Below, one piece after another: positions 30,826 to 43,600 of a DNA stretch of 64,000 nt. The number at the start of each line of letters is the position of its first letter. The first letter of the stretch is position 1. A model generated the notes under the pieces. It saw only the letters and a list, made by a program, of their open reading frames with translations. It was not told the origin of the DNA and searched no databases. Source of the stretch: Azolla caroliniana (Eukaryota > Polypodiophyta); contig JBHGNT010000008.1 of assembly GCA_043228905.1 (NCBI GenBank), positions 9,858,001-9,922,000 of the forward strand, read 5' to 3'. The position numbers and the translations under genes were made by a program.

Positions 30826-32504
30826 TTTATGTACTAATGTTTCTTTGTTTTTCATTTGTCTTTTGATTGATGGTGATCGATCGATGTGTAGTCGACCTTG
30901 ATCCAGACAACGATCAACAAAGAACTTCGGTAACTCTTTCTGTAATTTTTTTTTTTCTATTCTCTCTTCTCCCATCTAATCATGTGTTTAGTTTATATGT
31001 CATTTTTTTTCATTAAGTCAATGATGTTGTAGTGGTCTTTAATTGATTATCTAAAACGTTTACATATGTGCACGAGGTCAATATCTCGTTTGACATATTA
31101 ATAATATGTGATGAGTGTCGTATACGTACGAGGTTAATACCTCAATTACGTATTACGTTCACGACCATATGTTACGTTTGTGTATGAGTTTAATACCTTG
31201 ATTTGTTGTAAACGATGTGTGGTTGGTCTCGTATGCGTAAGAGGTCAATACCTCAATTGCGTATTACGATGATCTCTTATTTGTGGATGTTTCGTGTGCG
31301 TAGAGGTATATACCTCTATTACGTATCTCGATCACATCATTTGTGGCTATTTAATATAACGATATGTTAATATATGCATATGTGGTCACGTATATACGTA
31401 TTTGATCGTATATATGTGATTAGTAAACATATGTGTATATTCGTTATTACGTGATTATATCGAAAGTTGTCCTTGTCGGGAAAAGGATGTTGGTGGCCGT
31501 CCTCACATTTTTGTGAGAATGGCGTTGTCACCATCCCTTTTTCAACAATTTTTTATTGTTGACAACCCCGTTGATGACCTCGATTTCGTTACGTAAAGAA
31601 ACGCCTATAGCCATAATGATGTTGAGTACGTAGGGCTTGACCCACTTCAAGTGAGGTCGCTCCAATGACACTCGTATCCAACATCCCTCCCTCGTTACAT
31701 GGATACGATGCCACCATGAGCTCGTTCTTACGAGAGGCATTCATAATGACGTGACCATGTGATGGGCCACGTGGGCCTACTACGAAACGAGGGCTCATTT
31801 GGCTTGACCATTAGGTTGCACTTTGGCGTATGCCATCGTAATTACGAGACTTGAGGTTAGGTAACGTACCAACATAGTTTGGTAAATGAGGGCGAAATAA
31901 GGACCCTTGACATATATGTTCTTTTAAAAAAAAACATATATGATCAAATGCCTCGCATATCTCTTATACGCATTAAACATTAAGCATTCGAGAAGAGCAA
32001 CTCACTTGGTTGGCTCAAGTGTTTAATGTATTTGTTCTCGAGGTCTCGAGTTCAAATATGACCAAGACCATACAACATCCTTGATACATATGAATATAAC
32101 ACATGTTTAGACTTAAGGTCTAAGTGCACCTCGGGGTCCTCGTAATAGGATTTAAAGAGCCGAAACCACATATGTGGGCACCGAAACATAGTTTATTGTT
32201 AACATTTTTTTCGTGTATAAACTATTCATGACGCGAACATACATGGTTGAGCCTTGGGGAGCCGCCATGAAAAAATCGATATAGAGATCAGGGAAAGACA
32301 TTAAATTGTCACCCCCATGGTTTTTAAAACACCTTTGTGTTACCATAGTAACCTGATCTTCAACCTCATCTCATACGTCTAGAGGGGTATTGACGTGAGA
32401 TAATGATATCGATTAATGCTCGCCCATGATATGTTTATATCACGACATGATGTTATGACTATATCTCTGACCTTATCCTATTTCTTTTCTAGAAATAATC
32501 TTTA
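30826..32504 (+). other. chromovirus leader, non-coding
   Basis: About 1.7 kb without a credible gene. Between 31060 and 31340 at least five copies of a roughly 55-65 bp unit occur, each with a GAGGTTAATACCTC hairpin followed by AATTACGTATTACG. At 31996-32065, GGTTGGCTCAAGTGTTTAA and CTCGAGTTCAAATAT resemble tRNA A and B boxes. Open frames on the minus strand (31528-31798) have no recognised motif. Confidence 0.6.
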
Positions 32505-32524
32505 ATGGCTCAAATTAACGACCC

Positions 32525-35500
32525 ATGTCATCCACTCAAGCGGAAGGAACTCAAGGGAATCCTCCTAGACAAATGTCCACTGAGATGTATTTGGCACAAA
32601 TAACCCAATACCTTAATTTCACTGCTCAACAGATGACCGAACTTCGGCAATCTCAAAGTGCTCTCAAGGCACGTGTCATTAGTCTACAACATGAGACTAA
32701 TAGACCTGATGAGTGACAAGGTGAACCATCATTTGTCGTTAAGCCATTTACGAGAGACAAAAAGGAAAGAACCGAAGAAGCAATTTGCACATGGCTGGGA
32801 CGATGGGAGTCTCATTTTGAGCTCTATCCCACGCCAGATAGTATGAAGATTGCATATGTCGGCCGAGAACTCGGGGGTAAGGCCGCCACTTGGTGGCGTG
32901 GGCTCCGTACTATGGGGAAATTGCCCGATACCTGGACAGATTTTGTCACGGTTTTTAAGGGCCAATTTCTGCAACCTCCCTCTCGAACCGAGGCAGCACA
33001 AGCTTTAATGAACCTCTCTAGCAGGAAATTTTCCTCGCTAGAAGACTATGTTCACCATGCTAGAACCCAAATCCAAAAATCGGGTCTAAAAGGGGACAAC
33101 ACGTTGATAGCTTGTTTTGTCAATGGCATCCCCAATTCGGACTATCACTGGATAGTGCACGATAAGGATCCAAAATCCTTCGAAGAGGCCGTTGAAATAG
33201 TTCTTCGCTATCAACGCACTTCGAAGGACCACAACAAACCCAACGAAGCGCCCGGGACTAAGTAGTCGCAATTTGTTGGGAAACGCAAGACGCCCAACGA
33301 ATTCCTGGATCGCGACTGTAAGCGACAACATCCTTTTTGCGTATTCTGCAAAAAGAAGCGTCATACAAAATATCAATGTCGAAAGCTCCAACGAAAAGAG
33401 CACGAAAACAAAGCTAAAGTTGCATACCATAAAGGTCAGATTCCTAATGTCCTTCAGGTCTATAAACATCATTTAAGTAATTGTCAATGTTCTTTCCCTC
33501 ACTATGTATTGGGTCCCAATGATTTACTACGTGCAAACGGGTATATCAATGGATCTCCCGTACAATTTTTATTTGATTCGGGAAGCTCACACAATGTTGT
33601 GAATGATCGTTTGGTTCAGATATGGGGAATCCAATCCACCGTAAGTGATCACACTTACACGGTGCACTTGGCTGATGGAAGAGTACAATACATCAACGGG
33701 GCGATTCATTCATTAGGAATTTCTATTGATACTTATATAGAGGAAGTAGACTTCCATGTAATGAATCTTTGTACCACCGATGTAATACTGGGTTATCCCT
33801 GGTTTTATAATAAAAACTCTTCTTTATTTATTGATTGGGTTCGTCATTCCATTTCTTTTGTACTGAACGATTGTACGCATTTTATTCAATGTATCAAAAA
33901 ACAATCCCTCTCGATTGTTTCCGTGTGTCCATCAATATCCGAGTTGTCTTGTTCTACGTTATTTTATTGTGTACTTGATCCGAACATTCACGTTTACAAT
34001 ATCGATAATGTTCTGGTTCAATTAACATATTTTGAACAACAACAACTTGATGAAATCTTAAATGATTTTCGTGATGTTTTTCCGAGTGAACTACCAGATG
34101 GCTTACCTCCTAAACGTAATATAGACCATCGTATAGATATTGTACCTGGTGTTGCACCAATAACTATACCTCCTTATCGCTTAAGTCGATCCGAAGAGGA
34201 TGAGGTATCTAAGCAACTCAAGGACTATTTACGAATGGGTTATATACGTTATAGTAAATCTCCATGGGGTGCACCAGTTCTCTTGGTAAACAAGAAAGAG
34301 GGCACATGGCGTATGTGTATTAATTACCGACGCTTGAATAAAGTGACGATCAAGAATTCGTACCCATTGCCCCGGGCTGACGATCTAATTGACCGTCTCC
34401 AGGGAGCTCGGTATTTTACGAAACTTGATCTCCGTACTGTCTACCATCAAATACGAATAAGTGAGGACGATGTTCCTAAAACGGCATTTCGTACGCGTTA
34501 TGGCCATTACGAGTTTTTGGTTATGCCTTTTGGTTTGACCAATGCTCCGGCTACATTTCAACAAGAAATGAATGACATTTTCCGAGAACAACTTGGAAAA
34601 TTTGTCGTTATTTTCTTGGATGATATTTTAGTTTATAGCCGTACATTACAAGAACATGCTAGACATGTCCGCTTTGTTTTACAAACATTGCGTGAAAAAC
34701 AGTTTTATGCGAAGATCTCAAAATGTGAGTTCTTCAAGAAATCAATTACTTATCTTGGACATCTCATAACCGAACGAGGAGTTGAAATTGATCCTTCTCG
34801 CATTGAGAAAATCAAGCTTTGGCCCACTCTTCGGAATATTCGAGAAGTTTGATCATTCCTTGGTTTTGTCGGGTTTTTGCGAAAGTCTCTTCGTAATTAC
34901 TCCCAATTGACGACGCCGTTTACTGATCTTTTAAAAGGTCAAACGCGTAAGTCTACAAAACCTATTGTGTGGAATGCTACACTAGACAGTTATTTTGCAA
35001 AATACTGGGCAAGAGTTGAGTCTGGAACAGACACCACCACATCCTCGAAGGAATACTTCCACATTGCTAATGGTTTGCTCTACCGTAATGGGAAGGTTTG
35101 TGTTCCAGATTTACCCGAGGTCAAAAAGAGGATTCTTTTTGAATGCCATGATGCACCCTCAGCAGGGCACCCTAGAATACATCGTACACTCGTTCTCATC
35201 TCCACTCAATTTTATTAGCCTAAGATGTGTCTTGACATACATAGCTATGTGACTAAATATCATCAGTGTCAGCTTAACAAAGCCGAGCGATTTAAAGCCG
35301 CAGGACTTTTACATCCCTTGGACATTCCCAATAATAAGTGGGAAAGCATATCCATGGATTTTATTGTTAGCCTTCCTCGCACCCAAAAAGGCCATGATGC
35401 CATCTGGGTTGTCGTTGATCGACTAACTAAAATGGCCAGATTTATTGCTACTAAAACCACGATAACAGCTCCTGAATTGGCTTACCAATTCGTTGACGAA

Positions 35501-36436
35501 TTATTTCATTTTTATGGGTTACCGATGGATATCGTGAGTGATCGAGATCCAAAGTTTACTAGTGACTTCTGGACGCAAGTCTTTAAGAAGTTAGAAACTA
35601 CGTTGAGCATGAGCTCCACGGATCATCCTCAATCTGATGGACAGACAGAACGAGTAAATCAAATTATTGAGGACATGCTTCGAGCATACGTTGGTGCAAA
35701 ACCAACAAAATGGGAACGTTATTTCCCAATTTTGGAGTTTGCTTATAACAGCTCCAAGCATACGTCGACGGGATATAGTCCTTTTATGTTGATGTATGGT
35801 TTTCAGCCACGAGCCTCGATTGATGTTAATATACATCATGATGAGTTGCAAAGTACGCAAAACTTTCTTCGGGATATGCAAGATATGTTGCATATTGCAC
35901 GAGATAATATAAAAACAGCTCAAGATAGAGCGCGTTTTTATGCCGACCATCATATGCAACCTCGTGTATTCAACCCTGGACAGAAGATATTTTTACGTGT
36001 GCCTCACAATTCTAAGACATTGTCTACGGGTAAGTGCGCTAAGTTAGCCCCACGGTTTTGTGGACCTTTTACAGTCCTCAAACGCATTGGGTCATTAGCC
36101 TATCGTCTTGCTCTTCCCGATGGTGTTGGAAATCATCCAGTCTTGCATGTGAGTCGTCTAAAAGAACTTCAAGGTTCTGGCGACAATACAGTTACAACTG
36201 AAACTCTGGTTACTTCTGAAGAATTATCTTCTAAACCACATGTACCAGAAAGTATTCTCGATGTTAAAACAAAAAAATTACGTACTAAAGAAATCCGAGA
36301 ATTTAAAATAAAATGGATGGATAAATCAATAAAAGATGCCACATTGGAACGCGAAAATACTCTCAGAACTAATTTCCCTAACTTTCCATTGCAAGAGTGC
36401 AATGTTTTAAAGAGGGGGAGTATGTTACGGGCATGA
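32525..36436 (+). pseudogene. chromovirus gag-pol, one frame with four stops, no RNase H
   Basis: All pieces lie in the same frame. Gag runs from ATG 32525 (WWRGLRTMGKLPDTWTDF in the capsid). The zinc knuckle is [14 protein letters not shown] (about 33338-33380). The protease is [12 protein letters not shown] (about 33560-33600). RT has [19 protein letters not shown] and [11 protein letters not shown] (about 34608-34640). Integrase has a zinc region, then VVVDRLTKMARF, VSDRDPKFTSDFW and HPQSDGQTERVNQ, which keep the D-D-E residues. The C-terminal ESILDVKTKKLRTKEIREF, with a following KWMD, is chromodomain-like (about 36245-36400). Stops lie at 32714, 33263, 34850 and 35216. Between IVWNATLDSYF and AKYWARVE the roughly 130-residue RNase H domain is absent, without loss of frame. 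Confidence 0.92.
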
Positions 36437-36877
36437 CCATTTAATATCCCGTGGTGAGAATTTACCGTAGTATTCTATACACGTGGATAAGTGTGAGGGT
36501 TAAACGAGAGTGTAAAGAAGGGGAGGATTACTTTTAATCCTCAGGATTGAGACAACCCATTAGGTCAAGTGTGAACTTGCCTAGGGGCCTTGGGTATCGC
36601 TATAAATAAGAGGCCTAGCTACCCTCATTTGATCATCTTTTGACTACATTGAGACTCTGCTCTTGTGGTGGGTCAACTCTTGTAGCGAGCGCGCCAGCAC
36701 TAGGTACGACTCGACGCCACGGTGGTGGTATGGGACGCCGATCGAGGATCGAGTCCGTCTCGATCCCTTCACTCGGGGGTGGTCGGGTGGATCGGCACCC
36801 TTCCTTCTCTTTCTCCTTTCTATCTATCACTAGTTTATCCTTATCTTAAGCTTACTTTAGTACCTAGATCTCTAATA
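36423..36877 (+). repeat. 3' LTR of chromovirus
   Basis: It matches 30359-30813 in length and carries about eight single-base differences. It ends ATCTCTAATA and is followed by the GTAAC duplication and the second half of element A's LTR. Confidence 0.93.
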
Positions 36878-36882
36878 GTAAC

Positions 36883-37071
36883 GGTCTCTTTTTGTAACGG
36901 ACATATTATTTACCGTTACATTATGTATTATATAAACCCCTTATGGGGCATGTAATGAGATATAGTTTTTTCCCCTCTCATTTGGTGTCATTTTCTATTT
37001 GTCTTTCTCTCTCGTTCTCTCTCTAACGTAACCCAATTGGGAGAATGGTTTCACCCCCCACCCCAACAATA
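36883..37071 (+). repeat. 3' LTR of element A, second part
   Basis: It resumes GGTCTCTTTTTG and matches 27160-27369 except for a deletion near the end (GAGAATGGTTTC in place of the longer CCCGTCTGGGC region). It ends CCCCAACAATA at the insertion point of copia C. Confidence 0.85.
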
Positions 37072-37073
37072 GT

Positions 37074-37257
37074 TGTCGAATACAAGTGTATAATGGACGT
37101 ATTCACACTATCTCTTTGTATAGATCAAGTTTGGGCCATTTGTGTAATTAGCATAAATGGTAGTTGCCCTAAGTCGGTCACTATATAAAGTGACCTTGTA
37201 ACCTTTTTGTAAGGTTGGTTGTATTATTCTTTTCTATTGAATAAAGAGTCTTTTGTG

Positions 37258-37291
<34 letters not shown>

Positions 37292-37389
37292 CATCTCTGT
37301 GCACGACCTTAGAAACTGTCATACGCAGGTATTCAACCCTAATCGAATGTTGCTTGATCTTCCGCATCAACACGGCCTTGTCCCCAACA
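37074..37389 (+). repeat. 5' LTR of copia C
   Basis: It runs from TGTCGAATACAAG to TTGTCCCCAACA. The TATA box is enclosed by a perfect 7-bp inverted repeat: GGTCACT, then ATATAA, then AGTGACC (about 37175-37194). A CT microsatellite (37260-37290) follows in R. Confidence 0.95.
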
Positions 37390-37391
37390 TC

Positions 37392-37404
37392 TGGTATCAG
37401 AGCC
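37392..37404 (+). other. primer-binding site, initiator tRNA-Met
   Basis: TGGTATCAGAGCC, two bases after the LTR. The next about 680 bp (37405-38087) form a leader with no convincing gene. Confidence 0.9.
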
Positions 37405-38087
37405 TGCACAGTATTCGGTCCTTCAACTCGCTGTCGGCCGTCGTCTCAGCCTGCACAGCATTCGGTTTCCTGCGTCATTCGAAGAAGAGAGAAGAAGAAG
37501 AAAAAACGAGGCTTGCATCTCATCGCGTTAGATCATCTTCACTTGGAGTAAGCCAGCCGGTTGTACTCTGTTCCTTGTGATCGTAACCGCTCGAGGTGAA
37601 ATCCCCTAGTGCAACATTGACACGATCGTGCTCCACTCGGTTAAACGGCATCCGAAGAGGTCATCAAACGCTGCTTGCCGCTCATTGTAACCACTCGGTG
37701 CAGATCGGTCTCAAGACAACAACCCCAATTCGTGCTTCATCCGGCTGATCGACATTCGGGAGGATCAGTTGGATCCGTCTCTCTCGTCGCTGCAGTCACC
37801 CGAAGCAGAATCGGTCCAGACAATCGGTTTCAATAATCGGTATTTGGCATATATATTCGGAAGCGAACCGGGCTCACTCCGACTCGGCAACATTCGGGAA
37901 GACCAGTCGGTTCTGTCCCTCAAGTTACCGGAGTCAATTCGAGCAAGTTCAACAACACATATATCCGAAGCCGAACCGACTCGGGTTCAAATCCGACTAG
38001 AACGATATCGGGTGAGCCAACCGGCTGCACCCCAACAAGGTTCGTAGTCAACTCCGAACCGAGCTTCGTCAACCGAAACCAAATTTG

Positions 38088-40034
38088 ATGGCATCAACAT
38101 CCGGCTCGTCAGAAATGAGTCTACGAAAGTTCGATGGATCGAACTTCAACTTCTGGAAGGAGCAAATGCAGGACTATCTCATAGTCAAGGGGCAAATCGA
38201 TCCCATCGAAAATGAAGAACCTCCAGAAGGATACAAACCAATTGAGTGGCAGAAGCTGGACAGAATCGTCCGCGCCACGATTCGGATGCACCTATCGGAA
38301 TCGGTATACTTTACGGTGCAATCGTGTACGACAGCATTCGAACTGTGGAAAACACTGTCGGACACTTACGAAAAGAAGGTCGCCGCAACGAAGATGTTTC
38401 TGATCCGGCGCCTCTACAACTTGCGGATGAAAGAATCCGATTCGGTTCAAGCACATCTCAATGAGTACGAAAGCATAAGCTCCCAAATCTCATCTCAGGG
38501 GACGGCAATCGAGGATGAACTCAGAGCAATGATACTCATGAGCAGCCTTCCCTCATCATGGGAAACTTTCGTCACAACCGTGTGCAACGCGTCAACCACG
38601 GCTGTTAAATACTCCGAAGTCACGAGCGCAATCCTGACCGAAGCAGCTCGGAGAAAGTCTTTCGCCAAAGACTCAACAGACGACGCTTATGTAGTACAAG
38701 GTTCGACAGACCGATCGAACATACGAGGAAGAGATTCCTCACGGCAGCCGAACAATCAGCGAAGACGGAGCCAGTCACGGGATAATCGAATCTGCAACTA
38801 TTGCAAGAAACCCGGACACATCAAAGCCGACTGCCGCGCACTCAAGAACAAGAACGACAAGTCTCAGAAATCAGACAAGAAGAGTGGCCGGCATGAGGAG
38901 ATCAATTACGTCAGCTTCTCAGCTGATGTGCTACCAAACGACCCGAATATACTATCAATCGAAAATCCAGTCGGATCAGAAGTTCTGCTCACGACTGAAG
39001 AATCGAGCACATGGCTCTTAGATTCGGGCGCGTCATTTCACGTGACTCCTCATCGATCCCAATTTCGGCAATATACGATCAGTCACTCCGACTCAGTTCG
39101 AGTCGGCAACTCGCAACACTGTGACATCATTGGAATCGGCACAGTAGAGCTCAACCTTGCAGGTGGCTCTACACTTGTACTTCGCAATGTCCGACATGTA
39201 CCCGAGCTCTCAAGGCCATTGATCTCAGTCGGACAACTAGATGAAGACGACATTCGTGCCGGTTTTTCTTCGGGAGGGTGGACACTCCACAGGGGGAACC
39301 TCCTGCTTGCTAGAGGACCCAAGATACACTCACTGTATCCGTTACATGTTACGCTCAGAGAGGGTAACCTGTTTTTGGTGGATATTCCTGTGTCATCACT
39401 ATGGCACAGAAGATTAGGACACCTCAGCAAGGCCGGCATTACGCACCTATCTAGAGCCGGATACATCCCTAAACTCTCCTTCTCGGACCATCAATTCTGC
39501 GAACATTGCCAGTATGGCAAACAAGCAGCCGCATCACACCCGACATCAGCACCAAGAGAAACGAGACCTCTCGATTTAGTCCACTCGGACGTCTGTGGCC
39601 CAATGCCGCATCAGTCTCTCGGCGGTGCCTCTTACTTCGTCAGTTTTATTGACGATTCGACTCGAAAGGTGTGGGCTTATCCAATTCGCACCAAAGATCG
39701 TGTCTTCTCGATCTTCTCCGATTGGCTCGCTATGGTAGAAAATCAAACTGACCGAAAACTGAAATGCTTTCGGACCGACAATGGGGGAGAGTTCAAATCA
39801 GAAGAATTCGTCAAATTCTGCCGACAATGCAGCATCCGACGTGAATTTACGGCACCACACAGTCCGGAGCAAAACGGGATTGCAGAACGCATGAATCGGA
39901 CAATCCAAGAACGGATAGTTTCCATGCTCCAACTCTCCGGACTGTCGGATGGCTTCTGGGCAGAGGCTCTACTCACGGCAGTACACATAATCAATATGTC
40001 GCCAAGCAGACCTCTAGGACTTCAAATTCCTCAG
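38088..40034 (+). pseudogene. copia C gag-pol, upstream part (interrupted)
   Basis: From ATG 38088 (MASTSGSSEMSLRKFDGSNF) it encodes Gag, a zinc knuckle CNYCKKPGHIKADC (about 38798-38840), a protease WLLDSGASFHVT (about 39014), the HHCC region LWHRRLGHLSKAGI with CEHCQYGK, and the integrase core with LVHSDVCGP, FIDDSTRKVW, RTDNGGEFKSEE and SPEQNGIAERMNR. The frame is open up to the D insertion at 40035, which cuts just after LQIPQ. It continues at 45348. It encodes the machinery for particle formation, processing and integration. Confidence 0.93.
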
Positions 40035-40643
40035 TGTTGGGGATCGACCCTTCTATTAACCTTCACCGCTCGGCCACAACCGAGCAAGCGCGAATCAATG
40101 GAGCAGAAAATGGGAAATGCAAAAAATTAGAGAGGACACACGATTTATCGTGGAAAACCCTGTACGGGAAAAACCACGGGAGTACAAGACTCCAAACCAA
40201 CACTATGCACAAGAAAGTATACAATGGCGAGCTGCAAGGCGACGACCTTGAGCTCGCTGTCCTCGCCACAGGCGGCGGAAATACACAGAGGCGTCGTCCT
40301 CTTCCTCTCTCGCGCTCTATCTCTCTCTCTCGCTCACGGCTGCTCTCTCTTCACTCCTCTAGAGTGGAAAAACAGAAAAATGAATAGCAGTAACAAAACT
40401 GTTTGCCCTAAGTCATATTTATACACATATGACTTTAGGGCTATTTACAACTATAGCCTCAAGGGCCCTTGGCAAACATATTCGCAGATATGTCCCCGCA
40501 TCCGGATCTCGCTTCGGGTACATTCGTCATCCGGTTCCGAAACCGGGGTCTTCATCATCCGGTTCCGAAACCGAAACCGGGCTTGTCGGCATTCATCTTC
40601 GGACATCCGACCATCCCATCCGAAAGGGACCATAATCCCAACA
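40035..40643 (-). repeat. 3' LTR of copia D (609 bp, intact)
   Basis: In element orientation it begins TGTTGGGATTATGG and ends GATCCCCAACA. It keeps the TATA box (TATTTATA on the plus strand, about 40415-40422) within the inverted repeat GCCCTAAGTCATAT / ATATGACTTTAGGGC (40405-40440). Confidence 0.95.
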
Positions 40644-40653
40644 AACTCCCCCT

Positions 40654-43600
40654 TCACTTCGGTATGGGATGTCTCTCCAATCCTATCCTCTTCCGGCATG
40701 CTTCCAGCTTGTCGGGTGTGAGCACCTTGGTCAGCATATCCGACCCGTTCTCGTCCGTGTGGATCTTCGTCAGCACGAACTCCTGGTCTTCTATCCTTTC
40801 CCGGATCCAGTGATATCTTCGCTGGATGTGCTTCGTCCGGGAGTGATAGGCCGCGTTCTTCGCAAAGTGGATTGCGCTCTGACTGTCGCAGTAGAGTCGG
40901 TACTCCTCCTGTCGGATACCGAGCTCTCTAATGAAGTCCTTCATCCATATCATTTCCTTGCCGGCTTCAACAGCCGCCATGTACTCCGCCTCCGTGGTTG
41001 ACAACGCAACCGTCTTCTGCAGCCTCGACTGCCATGAAACAGCTCCCCCTGCATACGTCATCACATACCCTGATGTGGACCGGCTGGTATCTGCATCAGC
41101 CGACATATCCGAATCGGTGAAGCCGTCGAGTTCGGGCTTACCGGAGCCGAATCGGAGGCACACGTTTACCGTGCCCTTCAGGTATCGGAGTATCCACTTG
41201 GCCGCGTTCCAATGCTCTTTGCCGGGATTGCTCATGTATCGGCTCACCACTCCGACTGCATATCCGATGTCCGGTCTCGTACACACCATGGCGTACATCA
41301 AGCTCCCGACAGCTGAGGCATATGGCACTTTCATCATATCCTCCTTTTCAACCTTTGTCTTGGGACTTTGCTTGTTGGACAGCTTGCAGTTTGCCGGGAG
41401 GGTCGATCCGACCGGTCTTGCTTCCGACATGTTGAACCGTTCAAGCACCTTTGTCACGTACTTCTCCTGTGACAGCCACAACTGCTTCTTGCTCCGGTCC
41501 CGGATGATGTGCATCCCTAGTATTTGTCTCGCCGGACCCAAGTCCTTCATTGAGAAGGTTCGGTGAAGAGCCTTCTTCAGCATCCGTATCTTGACCTGGT
41601 CCCGTCCGACGATCAACATGTCGTCCACGTACAGGAGGAGTATTAGAAAGTCTCCTCCTTCGAACTTCTTCACAAACACGCAGTGGTCGGACTGCGTTTT
41701 GAGATACCCTTCGTCGGTCATGAAGGAGTCGAACTTCCGGTACCATTGCCGGGGAGCCTGCTTCAGTCCGTAAAGGCTCTTCTTCAACCGGCATACCAGG
41801 TGCTCCTTCCCTTTCTTCTCGAATCCTTCCGGTTGCTGCATGTAGATCTCTTCATCGAGGTCACCGTGAAGGAATGCCGTCTTCACGTCCATCTGTTCTA
41901 CCTCGAGGTCCATGCTTGCCGCTATGCTCAGCACCGTCCGGATGGAGGTCATCTTCACTACCGGGGCAAATATCTCGTCGAAGTCGACGCCCTTCTTCTG
42001 CTGAAACCCCTTCACCACGATCCTGGCTTTGTATCTCGGGGGGTTTCCGGCATCTCCCGGTTTCAGCTTGAACACCCACTTGTTACGGAGTGCCCGTTTT
42101 CCTTTCGACAGCTCCACAAGTTCATATGTGTGGTTCTCATGCAGGGAATCCATCTCGTCCTGCATGGCACTCAACCACCTGCGGCTCTGGGTGTCGTGCT
42201 TTGCTTCTTCAAAGCTCTCCGGCTCCCCCTCGTCGGTTAGCAGCACGTGCTCTGGATCCGGAAATCTCCGGGGGGCCCTCCTCTCTCTTAGAGGATATCT
42301 CCGTTCGGGAGCTTCGGTAACCGGTTCTTCCGATTCTTCTTCTTCATCCGAATCCATTTCGGGATCGGGGCCGGTTCCGGTATCATTTTCATCTTCTTCG
42401 GCCGGTTCTGTTTCTTCACCGTCTTCGGCCGGATCCTCGAGTGCTAACCGGTCCCTTGCCGGTCGGGACTGCTCCTCGTAGAGTTGATCCTCACCGGTCG
42501 ACTTGGAGCTCTTCATCTTCTTCTCCGACTCCCAGTCGGCGAGTGTCTTGTTCTCCATGAAGATGATATCTCGACTCCTGAATATCTTCTTGTCGACCGG
42601 GTCCCATACTCGGTAGCCGAACTCGTCGTCGCCGTAACCGAGGAATATGCATGGCCGGGTCTTTGGATCTAGCTTTCCTCTCCGGTCCTTTGCCACATGC
42701 ACGTATTGGAGACACCCGAACACCTTCAGATGCCGGTAGGATACTTCCCTACCGGTCCACACTCTCTGCGGCGTGTCTCCGTCCAAAGGTACTGAGGGTG
42801 ATCGGTTTATCACATATGTCGCCGTCGACATTGCCTCAGCCCAAAACCCCTTGGGTAATTTCGCATGCGCCAGCATACTCCGGACCCTCTCCATTATGGT
42901 CCGGTTCATCCTCTCGGCCAGCCCGTTCAGTTCCGGCGTCTTCGGCACAGTAAACTCGAGCCGGATTCCCTTCGAGCGACAGTACTCCTGGAAATGTCCC
43001 CGGTATTCCCCTCCGTTATCCGCTCGTATCGCTTTCAGCTTCTTGCCGGATTCTCTTTCCACTCTCGCGTGGAGTTCTTTGAAGACGGACAACACTTGGT
43101 CCTTTGTCTTCATCGGTGCCGTCCACAGTCTTCGGCTATGATCATCTATGAATGTTACGAAGTACTGGGCTCCGCCATGTGACTTAGTTTCTACCTGACA
43201 CACATCGGTGTGCACCAACTCCAATGGTGCTCTACGTCTCGTCGGTGGCCTTGAGTGGAAGGAGGCTCGGTTCTGCTTACCGGCCAGGCAATCGGTGCAC
43301 TTCTCCAGGTGCACATGCTTCACTGGAATGAGGTTGTCTTCTGCAAGCCTCTTCATCCCCTTCTCACTCATGTGGCACAGTCTCTTGTGCCACAGCTCAC
43401 CGGCAGTGTCGGCTGCCACGTTCAGCTCTTCCGGACATAACCGGGCATTCATCAGTTACAGTGTGTTGACTTTCCGAGCCCGAGCCACTATCAGGCTCCC
43501 CTTGCTGAACTTCATTACGCCGTTCCGGATGCTACCTGTGTAGCCTTCATCGTCTAGCCTCCCGGCCGAAATCAGGTTCAATCGAACCTCCGGAACGTGT

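Larger units (their letters stand above)
30359..36877 (+). mobile_element. Ty3/gypsy chromovirus, nearly full length
   Basis: It has LTRs 30359-30813 and 36423-36877 (455 bp each, about eight substitutions by eye), a PBS, a long leader, one gag-pol frame, and a polypurine tract AAAGAGGGGGAGTA just before the 3' LTR. The target duplication is GTAAC (30354-30358 and 36878-36882). It is inserted in the 3' LTR of element A. The RNase H region is missing and four in-frame stops are present. Confidence 0.95.
27016..37071 (+). mobile_element. element A: non-autonomous LTR element carrying a VID27 fragment
   Basis: LTR 27016-27369, a likely PBS TGGCACACTTGAAAGG (27374-27389), a 2.8-kb interior and a second LTR (30219-30358 plus 36883-37071, split by a chromovirus). 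The flanking duplication is GTTAT (27011-27015) on the left and GTTAC (47945-47949) on the right, one base apart. It sits in the integrase region of the old copia. The interior has no retroelement genes; it holds a damaged host-gene copy followed by low-complexity blocks. A needs another element's enzymes to move. Confidence 0.8.

Noticed and set aside
37219-37580. Small ORF at the copia C LTR end (MYYSFLLNKESFV)
   Set aside because: It starts in the LTR, runs through the CT repeat and the PBS, and has no conserved features.
41683-42481. Plus-strand open frames inside copia D (for example 42029-42481, serine-rich)
   Set aside because: They are antisense to the intact gag-pol frame and reflect its codon bias.
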